The notes beneath the pieces were generated by a model that had not been told where the DNA came from, searched no databases, and was given only the letters and a program-made list of their open reading frames with translations. The position numbers were made by a program, and so were the translations under genes. From NCBI GenBank assembly GCA_021234155.1, contig JAJEKV010000130.1, positions 1,377,455 to 1,441,454 of the forward strand: a stretch of DNA of 64,000 nt, in the 5' to 3' direction. Positions 35,595 through 45,837 of this stretch are shown piece after piece; within the stretch, counting starts at the first letter, position 1; every line of letters begins with the position of its first letter. The stretch comes from Isoetes taiwanensis. Its lineage: Eukaryota > Streptophyta > Lycopodiopsida > Isoetales > Isoetaceae.

Positions 35595-35805
35595 AATAAC
35601 GTATCAGACATGACGTCGCACATAAAACGTACACGACGTCGCACCTTCGACGTGACGTCGCATGTGTTACATTAGACGTTGACCATACAACGTGTCACGT
35701 CGCACATACAACGTGGCGTCGCATGGACTACGTCGGACGTTTCATATGCGACGTCGCGTTGTATAAACGACGTTACACGTTGCCTATACGACGTGGCGAA
35801 AGGGA
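35595..35805. repeat. Right subterminal repeats of the CACTA element
   Basis: About a dozen 'gacgtcgca' and 'acgtggc' motifs, like those at the left end. The run stops at 'gacgtggcg' and is followed directly by purine-rich DNA. Confidence 0.8.
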
Positions 35806-35806
35806 A

Positions 35807-37150
35807 GGAGCATGGGAAAATGGGGAAAAAGAGAAGCGTTGAGGAAAGAGGAAAAAGGAAGGGACCAATGGCATAGGAAAAGGGAAAAAAAAGAGGGAAA
35901 GGGAAGGGAAAAAACGATCAAGAAAAAGGGGAAGAGTGAAAGGTTGGAAAAATGAAGAAAAGGGAAGGGACAAGGGGAACAAGAAAAGGATGGGGAGAGG
36001 GGAAAGGAAAAGGGGCATAGAAAAAGGGAAAGTGAGAAGAAAGAAAAATGAAAGGGAAAAGGGGGAAAGGGGACCTAGGTAAAGGTCACAAGGAAAAAGA
36101 AAGAGGGAAACGAGAAAAGGGAAGGGGGGAAGGGCATGAGAGAAAAGGGGAAGAGGAAAATGGTGAAGAAATGGAAAAAGAAAAAGGAAAAAAAAGGGGT
36201 AAGAGAGGAAGGGTGTGGGAAAAAGAGGAAAATGGGTATAGGAAATAAGAGAATAAAACAAATGTGCAAAAGGCATGGAAAAAGGGAAAAGGAAAAGGAA
36301 AGGAAAGGAAAGGAAGGGAAAAAGTGCGAGGAAAAGGATCGGCAAAGGAGGAAAACGGAAAGAAAAAATCTATCAAGAAAAGGAAAGCGGAAAAAAGGAA
36401 AAGGGAAAGGGAAGCGGGGGAGTGATGGAGGGGAGGGAAAGAGAAAGGACATGAGGAAAGGAAAGAGAAAAGAAAAAGGAAGGGTTGAAAGAAGGAAAAT
36501 TGCACAAGAGGGAAAGGGTGGGAAACGGAGGAAAAGAAGCACGGGAAAAATAGAAAAGAAGAAAAGGGTGGGAAAAAGGGCATGGGAAAAGGGAAATAGA
36601 AAAGAAAAAAAGAATGGAAAATGGGGGAAGAGAGAGAGGCACGGGAAAAGGAAATGAGGAAAATGGAAAAGGGGAAGAAAAAAGGGAACATGGAAAAGGG
36701 AAAGAGGGAAAGGGTGAGGAGATAGAAAAAGGGAAGGTAAAAGGGCATGGAAAAACGGGAGGGAGAAAAGAAAAATGGAAGGAAAAGGGCACACAAAAAA
36801 AAAAAAGGAGGAAAAGAGTGGGAAAAGGAGGAAAAGAGAAGGGAAAATAGGCACGGAAAAGGGGCGAAAGAGTAAAAGGTTGAGAAAAAAGGAAGACATG
36901 GAAAAAAGGTAGGGAAAAGAGAAGGCATAAAAAAAGAGAAAGGGGAAGGGAAAAGGGCAAAGAAAAAAGAGAAGAGGGAAAAGGTGGAGAAAGGAGCAAA
37001 ATGGAAGGGAAAAAGGTTATCGGGAACAGGGAAGGGGGAAGGAAAGGGATGGGAAAACAAAGAAACACGTGAGAAAGAAAAAGGAAAAGAAAAGAAAAAG
37101 TAGAGAAAATAAGAAAAAATGAAATGGGGGATAGAGCAAAAGGGAAAGGG
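35807..37150 (+). repeat. Homopurine tract of ~1.35 kb
   Basis: Almost pure A/G on the plus strand, with 'gcatgg' or 'gcacg' every 40-80 bases. Long open frames here on both strands are composition effects (Lys/Arg/Gly/Glu one way, Phe/Pro/Ser/Leu the other) and not genes. Confidence 0.95.
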
Positions 37151-37200
37151 ATAGGGCTTCTCTCACTGCATCCCAAAGCATTTACAGGCTCTCAACTTAT

Positions 37201-37228
37201 GCCCAGCAACGCTGGGCACCATTACTAG
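37201..37228 (+). mobile_element. Helitron 3' terminus (hairpin plus CTAG)
   Basis: Stem GCCCAGC / GCTGGGC with loop AAC, then CACCATTA and CTAG, then T. The hairpin is identical to the end at 40,790, so both belong to one Helitron family. Confidence 0.9.
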
Positions 37229-37355
37229 TATATTATAATGTTATTGTGTAAGTGTTGGACCCAGCCCTAATTTGGGCGGTCCAGATTTGATGAAATCAAT
37301 GGAAGAGATGATGCCACGTAAGATTCTTGAAAATAACATGGTTTTTTTTTTCTAG

Positions 37356-37592
37356 GGTTAGCGAGGGCGGCAGTAGCACCTTCGAGCTGCTTTTTAGTGC
37401 CTTAATCTCCAAGATTGTAGCACATAATGGTAGCGTTGGAACAATGGAACAAGAGAATAATATTGGCAGACGCAAGAAACTGGAGGAGAATAAATGGGAT
37501 CATTCTTTTACTAGGGAGCTTCTGCCATATGTAAGATCAGAGCTTGCCAGGCTTTTGTTCCCGGATGGCTCCTGGATCGAACTCGGAATATG
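37356..37592 (+). pseudogene. Exon-like fragment, unknown gene
   Basis: An open stretch includes GSSTFELLFSALISKIVAHN and WDHSFTRELLPYVRSELARL, with amino-acid use like a real protein. I do not recognise the family. It is probably a host exon carried by the Helitron. Confidence 0.3.
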
Positions 37593-38194
37593 ATTGAAAG
37601 TCTTGAAGAACATCTATTTTCCTTTCGAGTGTCACTGGGTCAAAAGCCCTTCTGGAGCAGATAATATCTCAAAAGCTGGCATGGCAGACCTTTTCTTTTA
37701 GACTCCAGAGCAAGCTACACAATAGGTATATTTCTCCACGATTATTCTGCAACTTTTTTGGATCCAACTTTGGTAGATGGTCGTCCTGCAAAACTGTAAC
37801 CTAGCTTCTGGGTGTTATGCTTTGTTTTGAGGTTTGCCATGCAATTCTAAAGGGGATTTTACAAGTCACTACAAAATTTTCTACTGGTAAATATTCACAA
37901 GGTGTTGCATGCTGAAAGTTAGTATAGGTGCATCTTATATCCTACCTAAATCTTTGAGACGTGTTGTCAATCTCTAGATTGTTACATTGGTTCAAATAGC
38001 TAGCCCCTTCATAATATGATCTCGGGTTTTTTACTCAATCCCTTATATTCATATTCCTGAATCTTGCACTGCAATGTTTACAGAATGCAAGATTATAGAT
38101 AAGATGTTATCTTTGAGTGCTAGCCTGAGCAAAAAGAGTCATATCATTTATTGTCTTAAGGGCATGCTAGCCATTGTTCATATGTTCAAATTTT

Positions 38195-38480
38195 TGTTGT
38201 AGATTTGCAAGTCAATTCCTGTTCTGTGGGAGCAGATTGTTGATCTGGTCTTCGGTTATACACGGACAAAGGTGGACCTGTGACAAACATGGGCAGAATC
38301 GAGAAAAGGATTCGATGTGCATTTTTTCTCCGTGTAAATTGATCTTTAAGCCTTAATTTGTGTTGATTAACCTTTAGAAAAGAGTGCTGCAAAATAAAAC
38401 CCCTTTGGCAATAAACAGAAAAAAGCAGTGGCTTTGAGCGGGCCTTTGGTAATAAGCACTGTTACAAGAAGCATCTGGTC
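38195..38480. repeat. ~280-base internal duplication, copy 1
   Basis: It matches 38,998-39,285 from 'gttgtagatt' through 'cctgttctgtgggagcagat' to 'agaagcatctggtcttg'. It starts like an exon after a splice acceptor (SIPVLWEQIVDLVFGYTRTK). Where copy 2 has 'ggctgcagaatcagaaaag', copy 1 has 'gggcagaatcgagaaaag'. Confidence 0.9.
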
Positions 38481-38549
38481 TTGCATTTAGGGATTTCATC
38501 CCTAAAGGGATGCCATGGTTTTGGTTATAATTTTCGTAGTTAATATTTC

Positions 38550-38760
38550 GTCAGGCCTGGCTATGGCTTGCAAACACTAGAGGAGCTTTGCGATCCAACA
38601 TGGCCCTTTTGGTAGAAATGCCTGCTGGCAGCGTAGCATCTACTTCTGGCCACGAGATAGATGGAAACATAAACCCAGAAATTGATATGGAAGATGGTGA
38701 TGCCAGAGATTTGCCTGCAAAAGATTCCAAAGATCTAGTATTCAAGGAATTGGTGAGCAA
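38550..38760 (+). pseudogene. Exon-like fragment between the duplicated blocks, unknown gene
   Basis: A possible acceptor near 38,553 leads into a frame with NMALLVEMPAGSVASTSG and IDMEDGDARDLPAKDSKDLV. The residue mix looks like real protein, but no family is recognised. Confidence 0.3.
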
Positions 38761-38997
38761 ATTACTATGGAATATGAGACATTTAGCTTTAATCATAGGA
38801 TATTAGAATGGCCGTGGGGAGACTATATTTAAGGTTCTAATACAGGCACCGTTTATGGCGAGGAGGTATTGATATGGAAGGATCTGTTGCAAATTTGGTT
38901 AAAACAGAACATCTTCTTGAAATTAATGGCTTTGTAGTTTCATATGCTAAGAGATGTTATTCGTTGCTCCGTCATATGCTATAGTATTTTATTCTAT

Positions 38998-39285
38998 TGG
39001 AATTTCAAATCTTTGTTGTAGATTCGCAAATCAATTCCTGTTCTGTGGGAGCAGATTGTTGATCTGGTCTTCGGTTATACACGGACAAAGGTGGACCTGT
39101 GACAAACATGGCTGCAGAATCAGAAAAGTTAGACGTGCATTTTTCTCCAGGTAAATTGATCTTGCGTCTTAATTTGTGTTGACGAACCTTTAGAAAAGAG
39201 TGCTGCAAAATAAAACCCCTTTGGCAATAAACAGAAAAAAGCAGTGGCTTTGAGCACTGCTACAAGAAGCATCTGGTCTTGGTAT
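38998..39285. repeat. ~280-base internal duplication, copy 2
   Basis: Partner of 38,195-38,480. It keeps CAG/CTG at sites altered in copy 1. Confidence 0.9.
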
Positions 39286-39429
39286 TTGTGAATTTATGGA
39301 AATGATGAGAACACATGTTCAAACCTGCATTGAAACAATGTGCCATTTTTGTAGATCTTGGGTACTCGATATTGCAGATTTTTTAGATGCAGAAATGCCA
39401 ACCTTAACAACATAGGTACTTCTAGAGAC

Positions 39430-40630
39430 TGTCAGAAAAGTGTTTATTGGGATGATATAGAAAAGTGTTTATTGGGATGATATACACACAGTGTTCTGAT
39501 GAATTGCATTTGTATAATACATGTCATCTAGCAACCATTTAAGTTGGGTTCTTGTGGTATTCTAAGCTTGCAATTCCAGCCAAAACATGTTTTCCATACA
39601 CGTTTTTCATTCTCGGGGAGTTTGCTAAGAAGGAATTTTTCCTTATGCATTGGAATGGGATGACAAAAAGTATTTCTCTGTTGACGTGATCTTGAAGACT
39701 ATTTGGCAAGAATTGTATCCAAAGATAGTTTAATCTATGAATATGTACTTGCAAAGCTGGTTTTAAATTTGTGAATATGTGTTTATAATGAAACGAAAGA
39801 CTGTTGTTAATGCACTAAAATCCATGGTGGGTATTTGCGTGGTTCAAGGTGGGAATTTTTTATCCCATTGTAAGACCATAAGTACCATCAAAGCTACTCA
39901 AATATACCTGAGATTTTCTATCACAAACTAAGCATGGCAAGACAACAAGTTGAGAAGGACCATGGGCATGGCATAATAGTTGCAAATCATTAAGGCATAA
40001 TAGTTGCAAATCATTAAGGCGATATAGAGCAACTCTTTGTTACCACAAATGTATATAAATATTAACAAGATTGTTGATTCATTTAGCAATAAAATACAAA
40101 CAAGTTAGGATTAGTTCTATCACATATCTTAACAATCTTAACAGTAAATAACCTTGAACATATACCTTTAAGAATTGAGGCATTTTCCTTTAGCAATTGA
40201 AGCATACATTTGAAGGCATTTTGCCCAAGAACTTTGAACATTTACTTTTAGAAATTGAAAATTTTGCCTTTAGGAAAAAAGCATATATTTGTAGACATTT
40301 TGTCCTTAGACAATGGAAGTCTATAATATAGTCAATAGTTAATGGCAAAATTGCTTAATCCATAATCTATTGTTAGAGCTAAAGAAAAGAAAAAAAATAA
40401 CTGCTCCTATGCAATATAGGCATGATTGTAAGTTGCCATAACTCAAATAGACTAAAGTATTAACATGGCTATAATAGTACAATTGGAACTTAAGCAAAGG
40501 AGGATATTACTATTGTCTATGATGCATTTGCGGAACGTTGATGACTAGATAAGGGACTTAAGAAAAGGAGAATATTGCTATTGTCTATGATACATTTGAG
40601 GAATGTTGCTAACTAGATAAGAAGGTTTTT
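39430..40630. repeat. Short tandem duplications in the Helitron's 3' part
   Basis: A 27-base unit occurs twice near 39,436-39,489 (ending 'tttattgggatgatata'). A 26-base unit occurs twice near 39,968-40,020 ('ataatagttgcaaatcatta'). Degenerate units with 'cctttagaaattgaa' run through 40,165-40,310, and a ~66-base unit ('attgtctatgatgcatttg') occurs twice at 40,497-40,622. Confidence 0.8.
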
Positions 40631-40790
40631 TATGAAATACTCCAATAACGTAATAGGTTTCTTATTAGCGATTGAATCAAAGGTTAAATTGAAGCATAGA
40701 AGTAGATGACTAATTGAGCTTGATAATATTTTTGTCTTATTACTTATAGTTTTTTAGCTTATGCCCAGCAACGCTGGGCACTGTTACTAG

Positions 40791-41925
40791 TACTTGTTGA
40801 AGTCCCAAGCCATAGTCGATGATGGTATTCCTTAGCAACTGTATCTTATATGCAAGTTGGAACAGATTCAAGTCACCAAACAAGCCATCTAACGTCATCT
40901 TTATCTAGCAAACTAAATGAACACACACAAAATATTTTCAAATATAGCCTACGTGGTACAACTGCCTTCGATACAACTAATACAATTTGTTCTTCTCTCT
41001 TCTCTTACCTATTTTAAATGTTATCTATTATAGAAATCATTTAATTATGTTCAGCGTTTCAATAACCTACCTGCATTTACAAGCAAAGAATACTAAACTA
41101 TATATTGTTGTACCAATTTTTGAAGTACAAAAAACTTGTCTTTCACATGCACAACACACTGTTCTCTAATAAATCCAGCATAATCTTCTGTTTCTGAAGA
41201 AATGCTGAAGACATTGAAAGCTAGAAGGTTCTACATGCATTGTATCTTCTAGTTTTTGTGCAGTACATTTTCAATGCTTTAGCTATTCTTGTATGCAAAT
41301 TCTAAAGTTAGATAAACCTGTCATGTAAAATAGGTCGTTTATACTAATTTCCAGCTCTATATTTCATTTTTGGCCTTCCTAGTCCTTATTCTACTTTTTG
41401 CTCACATATTGACTGACAGATTGTGGAATGGGCCATTCTTGATCCTGTGATATTTCATTATAATCCTTTTTATATTTCGTGCTACAAAAAACCATCTAAA
41501 TACAAGTGATTGTTCCTTTTATCTATGCTTTTTGCCTTATATTTGGTCTAATCTATTTGTATTGAACTGTGTAATGTTATTTAAAGGTAGTTATGCACAA
41601 TTTATATGGACCTATAATTGTTGGACAGTTTTTAGATTCTCTACTGGACATTAGATGCCTTCTATGATCCTTATCTGGCCTATCATGCTCCATGCAATCC
41701 ATGGTTGTAGTTGCCATTCTCCTACTGCAAATTTTTGTACTGAACTGACTGTGCATTCCATACTGTCCATATATATTTACTATGGTTGTTCCTATTATCT
41801 GATCTAATTCAAATGGGTGACAATTGTCAGGAAGAGTACCACTTAATCAGATCAAAAATTGTGCCAAAACCTATAGTTATGGGACTAGAAAATCTATAGG
41901 AATTTACAACGTCTAAATACTGCAG
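40791..41925. other. AT-rich DNA, no gene recognised
   Basis: This lies between the Helitron 3' end and the homopyrimidine tract. No repeats or convincing frames. Confidence 0.4.
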
Positions 41926-41935
41926 ATGAGCATGT

Positions 41936-43495
41936 TTTCCCTTTCCCTTTCCTCTTCCTTTTCTCTTTTCTTTTCCCTTTCCCTTTTTTCATGCCCTTTT
42001 TTTGTTTCCTTTTCCTCGTCTTTTTCATATGCCCATTTTCTTCCTTTCCCCATCCTCTTCCTCTTTATCCCATGCCCTCCGTTTTCCCATTTCTCTCTCC
42101 CCTTTTTCTTGTACCCATTTTCCTTTCCCTCCCTCCCCCTCCCTTTTAATCTCCCTTCTCTTTTTCTTTCTTTTTTCATCCTTTCTCTCCCTTTTCCTTT
42201 TTCCCGTGCCTTTTTCCCCTTTCCCTTCCCCCTTTCTTTTTTTTCCATAGGCCAGTTGGTCTCCATGGACGCTAAAAATCTATTCTATTCTATTCTATTA
42301 TATTCTTTCCCTTTCCTTTTCTCATGCCTTTTTTCATTCCTTTTTTCCCACCCTTTTTGGTTTGGGATAGTCTTACCACAGTTTTAGGATCGAATCGATC
42401 CCTCCTCCCAGGAATCCACGATTCTGCGATTAGCATATACTACTTGTGATTTTTAGTTTTTTTTTTTTTGGATTGGAGAGGCGGTCAGTCTTCCTCTTTC
42501 CTCCTCCTCATCTACTAGATCCCCTCACATTCCGACCAAGCTAAGGCCCGGTCATGCGTTCGGGTGGGATCGAGGGAAAATCCCACAACAAATTGCCCAA
42601 AAATCCTATAAGGGCCAAGATTTTTCGCGCTGATCTTGTGATGGCAAGGATCCGATCCTCCAGGATCACATCTCTTGGGATCCGATCCTCGGTATCACCC
42701 CTCAGGGATCCCGAAACCGAGGGGTAAGGATATCCAGCGCCACCCTTTACGTCCCCCCACTTTTCCCCCTTTCCTCACCCTCTTCCCATTTTCCTTTTCC
42801 TTTATTCCCCTTTTTATTTTTTCTTTTTCCATGTTTCGTTTTCATTTTGCATTATTTCCCTTTCCTCATCCTTTACCTCTTCCATTTTCCATGCCCTTTT
42901 CCCCTTCCTCTTTCCCATTTTCCTCTCCCTTTTCCTCGTGCCATTTTTTCCTTCCTTTCCCCCTCCTTTTTTGCCTCCCTTTTCCTTTTTCCCTTGCCTT
43001 CCTTTTTCATCTCTTCTCCTTTTCCATGTGACCTTTTTCCCTTTCCTTCCCCCCTTTCTTTTCTATTTCTCTTTCCATTTTTATTCTCCCACACCTTTTT
43101 CCATTCCTTTTTCCTCACCTTTTTTACGTGTTCCTTTTTTTTCCTTTCCCACCCTCTTCTCCTTTGTCCTTTTCCCATTTTCTTATCCCCCTTTTTCGTT
43201 TTCCCTTTCCCTGCTAACCCACACTTTCTTTTTCTTTTCTCACCTTTTCCTCTTCAAAGTTTTTCCCCAAGTGCTCTTTTCCCTCTTCGCTTTTCATTTT
43301 CCTCTCTAGTTTCAATGCCCTTTTTTCCCTTCCTTTTCCTTCCACTTCCTTCTTCGTTTTTCCTTTCCCTTTTTATTTTCTCATGCTTTTTTTTCATCTC
43401 TCCACCATTTTTCTCTTCCCCTTTTTTCCTTCCCTCTTCCTCCTTTCCTCACTGTTTCTTTTCCTTCTTGTTATTTTTTTCGCTGCTTCTTTTTA
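41936..43495 (-). repeat. Homopyrimidine tract with a 500-base interruption
   Basis: C/T-rich words such as 'ccctttcccttttcc' fill 41,936-42,250, 42,310-42,360 and 42,760-43,495. On the minus strand this is the same kind of purine tract as at 35.8-37.15 kb. A 'tctat' microsatellite is at 42,280-42,303. The interruption (42,361-42,760) has repeated GGATC words and a possible short DNA transposon. Confidence 0.9.
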
Positions 43496-43694
43496 ACCAT
43501 ATCTTATACTTGTTGCTGCCCTACATGGATGGTCATCGATGATCGGCGGATGGCCGGAGTTGATGTTGTCTTACCACCGAGGGAGGCGGATATCTTGAAC
43601 GTCCATGTAAGTATTGATGCCCAATTTAGTAACCCTGGACATATATAAACTAGGAGGGCGTTAATGCTACTTGAGTAAAAAAAACGCAGTGTTT

Positions 43695-43985
43695 TTTGGT
43701 CCAAGGACGGTCGCCTCCACCTTGAGTGGAGAGGGACCGGGTATGCCGGCCCAAACTCACCTTCATACCTTTTACTAAGTACAATGTAGATTACAAAATT
43801 GAGGTGTCGCTAGAGTCAAGGTCATATGTCGACTTCACCTTGAGTGGAGGGGACTCTATGTATCAAGGGAGCTGGCCCTCCAAAAGATCTTTATTGAAAT
43901 TGAAACTTATATAAGGGTCATTACTTGGGAAAGGGCATGGTCGCTTCACCTTGAGTGGAGAGGGACTACGCGGTCCCAGCCCAAT
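43695..43985 (+). repeat. Three hairpin units (CTCCACC-TTGA-GTGGAG type)
   Basis: Three units carry 'caccttgagtggag' at about 43,717, 43,835 and 43,946, each preceded by a 'ggtc' or 'gtcg' context. In the first, CTCCA and TGGAG form a 5-bp stem around a 7-base loop, with GGTC and GACC pairing outside. The same unit type occurs six times at 55,984-56,574. Confidence 0.75.
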
Positions 43986-43989
43986 TCTC

Positions 43990-44058
43990 ATTTAGGATTT
44001 AGGATTTAGGGTTTAGGGTTTAGGGTTTTAGGGTTTAGGTTTAGGGTTTAGGGTTTAT
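43990..44058. repeat. Interstitial telomere repeats (TTTAGGG)n
   Basis: About nine copies of TTTAGGG with a few single-base variants (TTTAGGA, TTTTAGGG, TTTAGG). This is the Arabidopsis-type plant telomere repeat in an internal position. Confidence 0.93.
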
Positions 44059-44357
44059 ACTACCATATATTGTATCTATCACGGCTTCAAACTATTGTGC
44101 AAAGATATAGTACTTACCTTTTGTAATTGGCATAGGGACAAAATAGTTTTATGCATTGTAAAAGATGTATGGGGAAGAGACGACTTAGAACGGTTGTTGA
44201 AGACCATCCGATAAGATTTGGTACATTTGAACAACCCACCGATCTGATGCTCGCCATGGATATCGTTGGTATACAATTATTATTTGTTTTTTTTTTTTAA
44301 GAGTATCTCCCAGCACCCAAGTATATATTCAAGATGTTTATGATATCTAAATATGTA

Positions 44358-45112
44358 GGTAGATGATGCGGATGTCTCCTCCAAACTAGATGTGGATTTT
44401 GGTTTAATGTTGTCCATAGAGGCATATGAAACCGGCAAAGAACTCGATTCATCAATAATGTGGATGGGTGCCGCTAACGCCGAGTGTTCCCCACGGAAAG
44501 AAACACGAAGGGCTACAATCATGAGAACATTGCATGTGTCACACATTTCCCAAGAACGCTTTGGCCTCACCGCCTCGAAAGGAAATTCCCAAGAACTGCA
44601 AAGATTAGTCCGACCCTTTGTTAGGCACCGCAAGACATTTGGCTTGTGGCCAATAGACTTACCTATCCCTATGGATCAAGAATTTGCTTATTGGGGAAGA
44701 AGATACATCATTATGCGGAGCCGCATTTGTCCAGAAGCTGGATTAGGCCTTATCTCCTAAGACGCCAGATAGAAGTGGAGCGAGACACCCACATTCCATT
44801 AATGCCATATGCGTGTCCCGAAAGCAATGATTGGAAAACTTGGCAAACTTTGACTAAATATGCTTGGCGATGAGGATTTATGGAATGAATTCCAATGTCG
44901 CTACGATAGTCAGTGGGGCATGTGATGAGGAGTTGAAGTTTATTGATGGTCGGCCGGGGGTTCATGGCAATATTGCGTGGTTCATCAACAGCTCTATTGA
45001 CAACCGTGGAGCTTATGCAATTGTGAATTTTAGAGTGTCAAGGAGGGGAGGAAGATTTTTTACAAGATGTGTAAAAGGCGATATATCATGGTGTGTGCTA
45101 TTAAAAGCATAA
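44358..45112 (+). pseudogene. Gene fragment with a SET-like motif
   Basis: Two open stretches lie here. The first (to 44,757) has no recognised domain. The second (44,864-45,112) contains IDGRPGVHGNIAWFINSS, close to the conserved GN.ARFINHSC segment of SET-domain lysine methyltransferases, and DISWCVLLKA, which could match the following GEEL segment. The histidine and cysteine of the motif are absent. It is probably a captured or decayed host fragment. The SET reading is an inference from one motif. Confidence 0.35.
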
Positions 45113-45299
45113 ACATTGAGATGAGTTATTCATCAACTATCGCTATGATAGACCTCTCCCATTTGAGATGGAACAATAGTATTGTTGTACTAAAAAAAGG
45201 AATAAAGAGGATTTTTTTTTTAAATATGTTTTTGTCATTCGTGAGTCTATACAAATGGTTGTATGTATTTTATACTTATTACATTATTTGACATGATGG

Positions 45300-45760
45300 T
45301 TAATACGTTACTCCCCGCTTAATGAACTCATTCGTGAGCGGTCTCCATCCCGATCCATTAGTTCTAAGTTACGTGCAAAGGGAAACCTATCGCCGTGAAT
45401 TTCAAGCCGAGCGCACCAATATGAAGATATTGCATACGCATCAATATGAAGAGGATGAAACTATTGATGAACCCGAACGGTTCTTCGTGACGAAGCCGAT
45501 GCTTGATATGTTGCACGCTTCTTCAAGAATTACCTCGATATTGATTTAGATGATGTCGAGGGATGGTGGTGGAGAGGATATGGTAGAAGATGTGGGATAC
45601 CCTTCGAGGATTGGTCGTGACCGACGATGACCCTATTGTTATCGGGCGTAAACGCAGCTTATTTCCGCGCCTCAACCTCTCGCTTGTCGGCGCGGCTCAA
45701 GCAATTTCAATCTCCAAACCAAGTTCAAGTGGAGCAATGCAAGTGTCTCTCGCTCTATTG
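45300..45760 (+). other. Open stretch of unknown origin
   Basis: A 75-codon frame (45,322-45,549, with YVQRETYRREFQ and EDETIDEPERFFV) lies upstream of the broken transposase. It could be an upstream exon of that gene, but it does not match the equivalent exons at 34.8-35.5 kb. No identity can be given. Confidence 0.25.
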
Positions 45761-45837
45761 AGGTGATATACTTATCAAGTCTTTTCTATCTTACCACCAT
45801 CTCCATCTTTTATCTTACCACTCTTAGATGCGCAGTT

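Larger units (their letters stand above)
26081..35808 (-). mobile_element. CACTA (En/Spm) transposon, right end lost
   Basis: The left terminus at 26,081 reads CACTACTACAGAAC, the classic CACTA inverted repeat. GACGTCG-rich subterminal repeats follow to about 26,645. Similar 'gacgtcgcac' repeats occupy 35,595-35,805, but the matching CACTA end is absent there and the sequence passes straight into purines. Two multi-exon genes lie on the minus strand: TnpA-like (26.8-29.1 kb) and TnpD-like (31.6-35.5 kb). A MinD gene fragment lies between them. Without the second terminus the copy should be immobile, although its transposase exons look open. Confidence 0.85.
25758..37228 (+). mobile_element. 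Helitron containing a nested CACTA element
   Basis: The proposed 5' end is TC at 25,758 (after an A), leading to TATATTATAATGTTAT. The 3' end is a 7-bp hairpin (GCCCAGC, AAC, GCTGGGC, 37,201-37,217), CTAG at 37,225-37,228, then T. Both flanks fit insertion between A and T. Removing the CACTA leaves about 1.7 kb made mostly of a homopurine tract, so the Helitron is non-autonomous. The 3' end is clear. The 5' end is inferred from a motif shared with 37,229 and 57,199. Confidence 0.6.
37229..40790 (+). mobile_element. Second Helitron of the same family, with gene fragments
   Basis: The 3' end is clear: hairpin 40,763-40,779 and CTAG 40,787-40,790. The left side starts with TATATTATAATGTTAT at 37,229, the motif seen inside the 5' ends at 25,764 and 57,199, followed by 'agccctaatt'. 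The leading TC is not present, perhaps because the first Helitron inserted there. It contains exon-like pieces, an internal duplication and short tandem repeats, as in non-autonomous gene-carrying Helitrons. Confidence 0.55.

Noticed and set aside
36075-37176. Long minus-strand open frames (up to 324 codons) rich in Phe, Pro, Ser and Leu
   Set aside because: They are products of the homopurine tract: stop codons are rare when the strand is almost all C and T. The same applies to frames at 35,773-36,345, 42,675-43,542 and 55,022-55,928.
42361-42760. Possible short DNA transposon with repeated GGATCCGATCC words
   Set aside because: The inverted words are short and I could not define matching ends or a target duplication.
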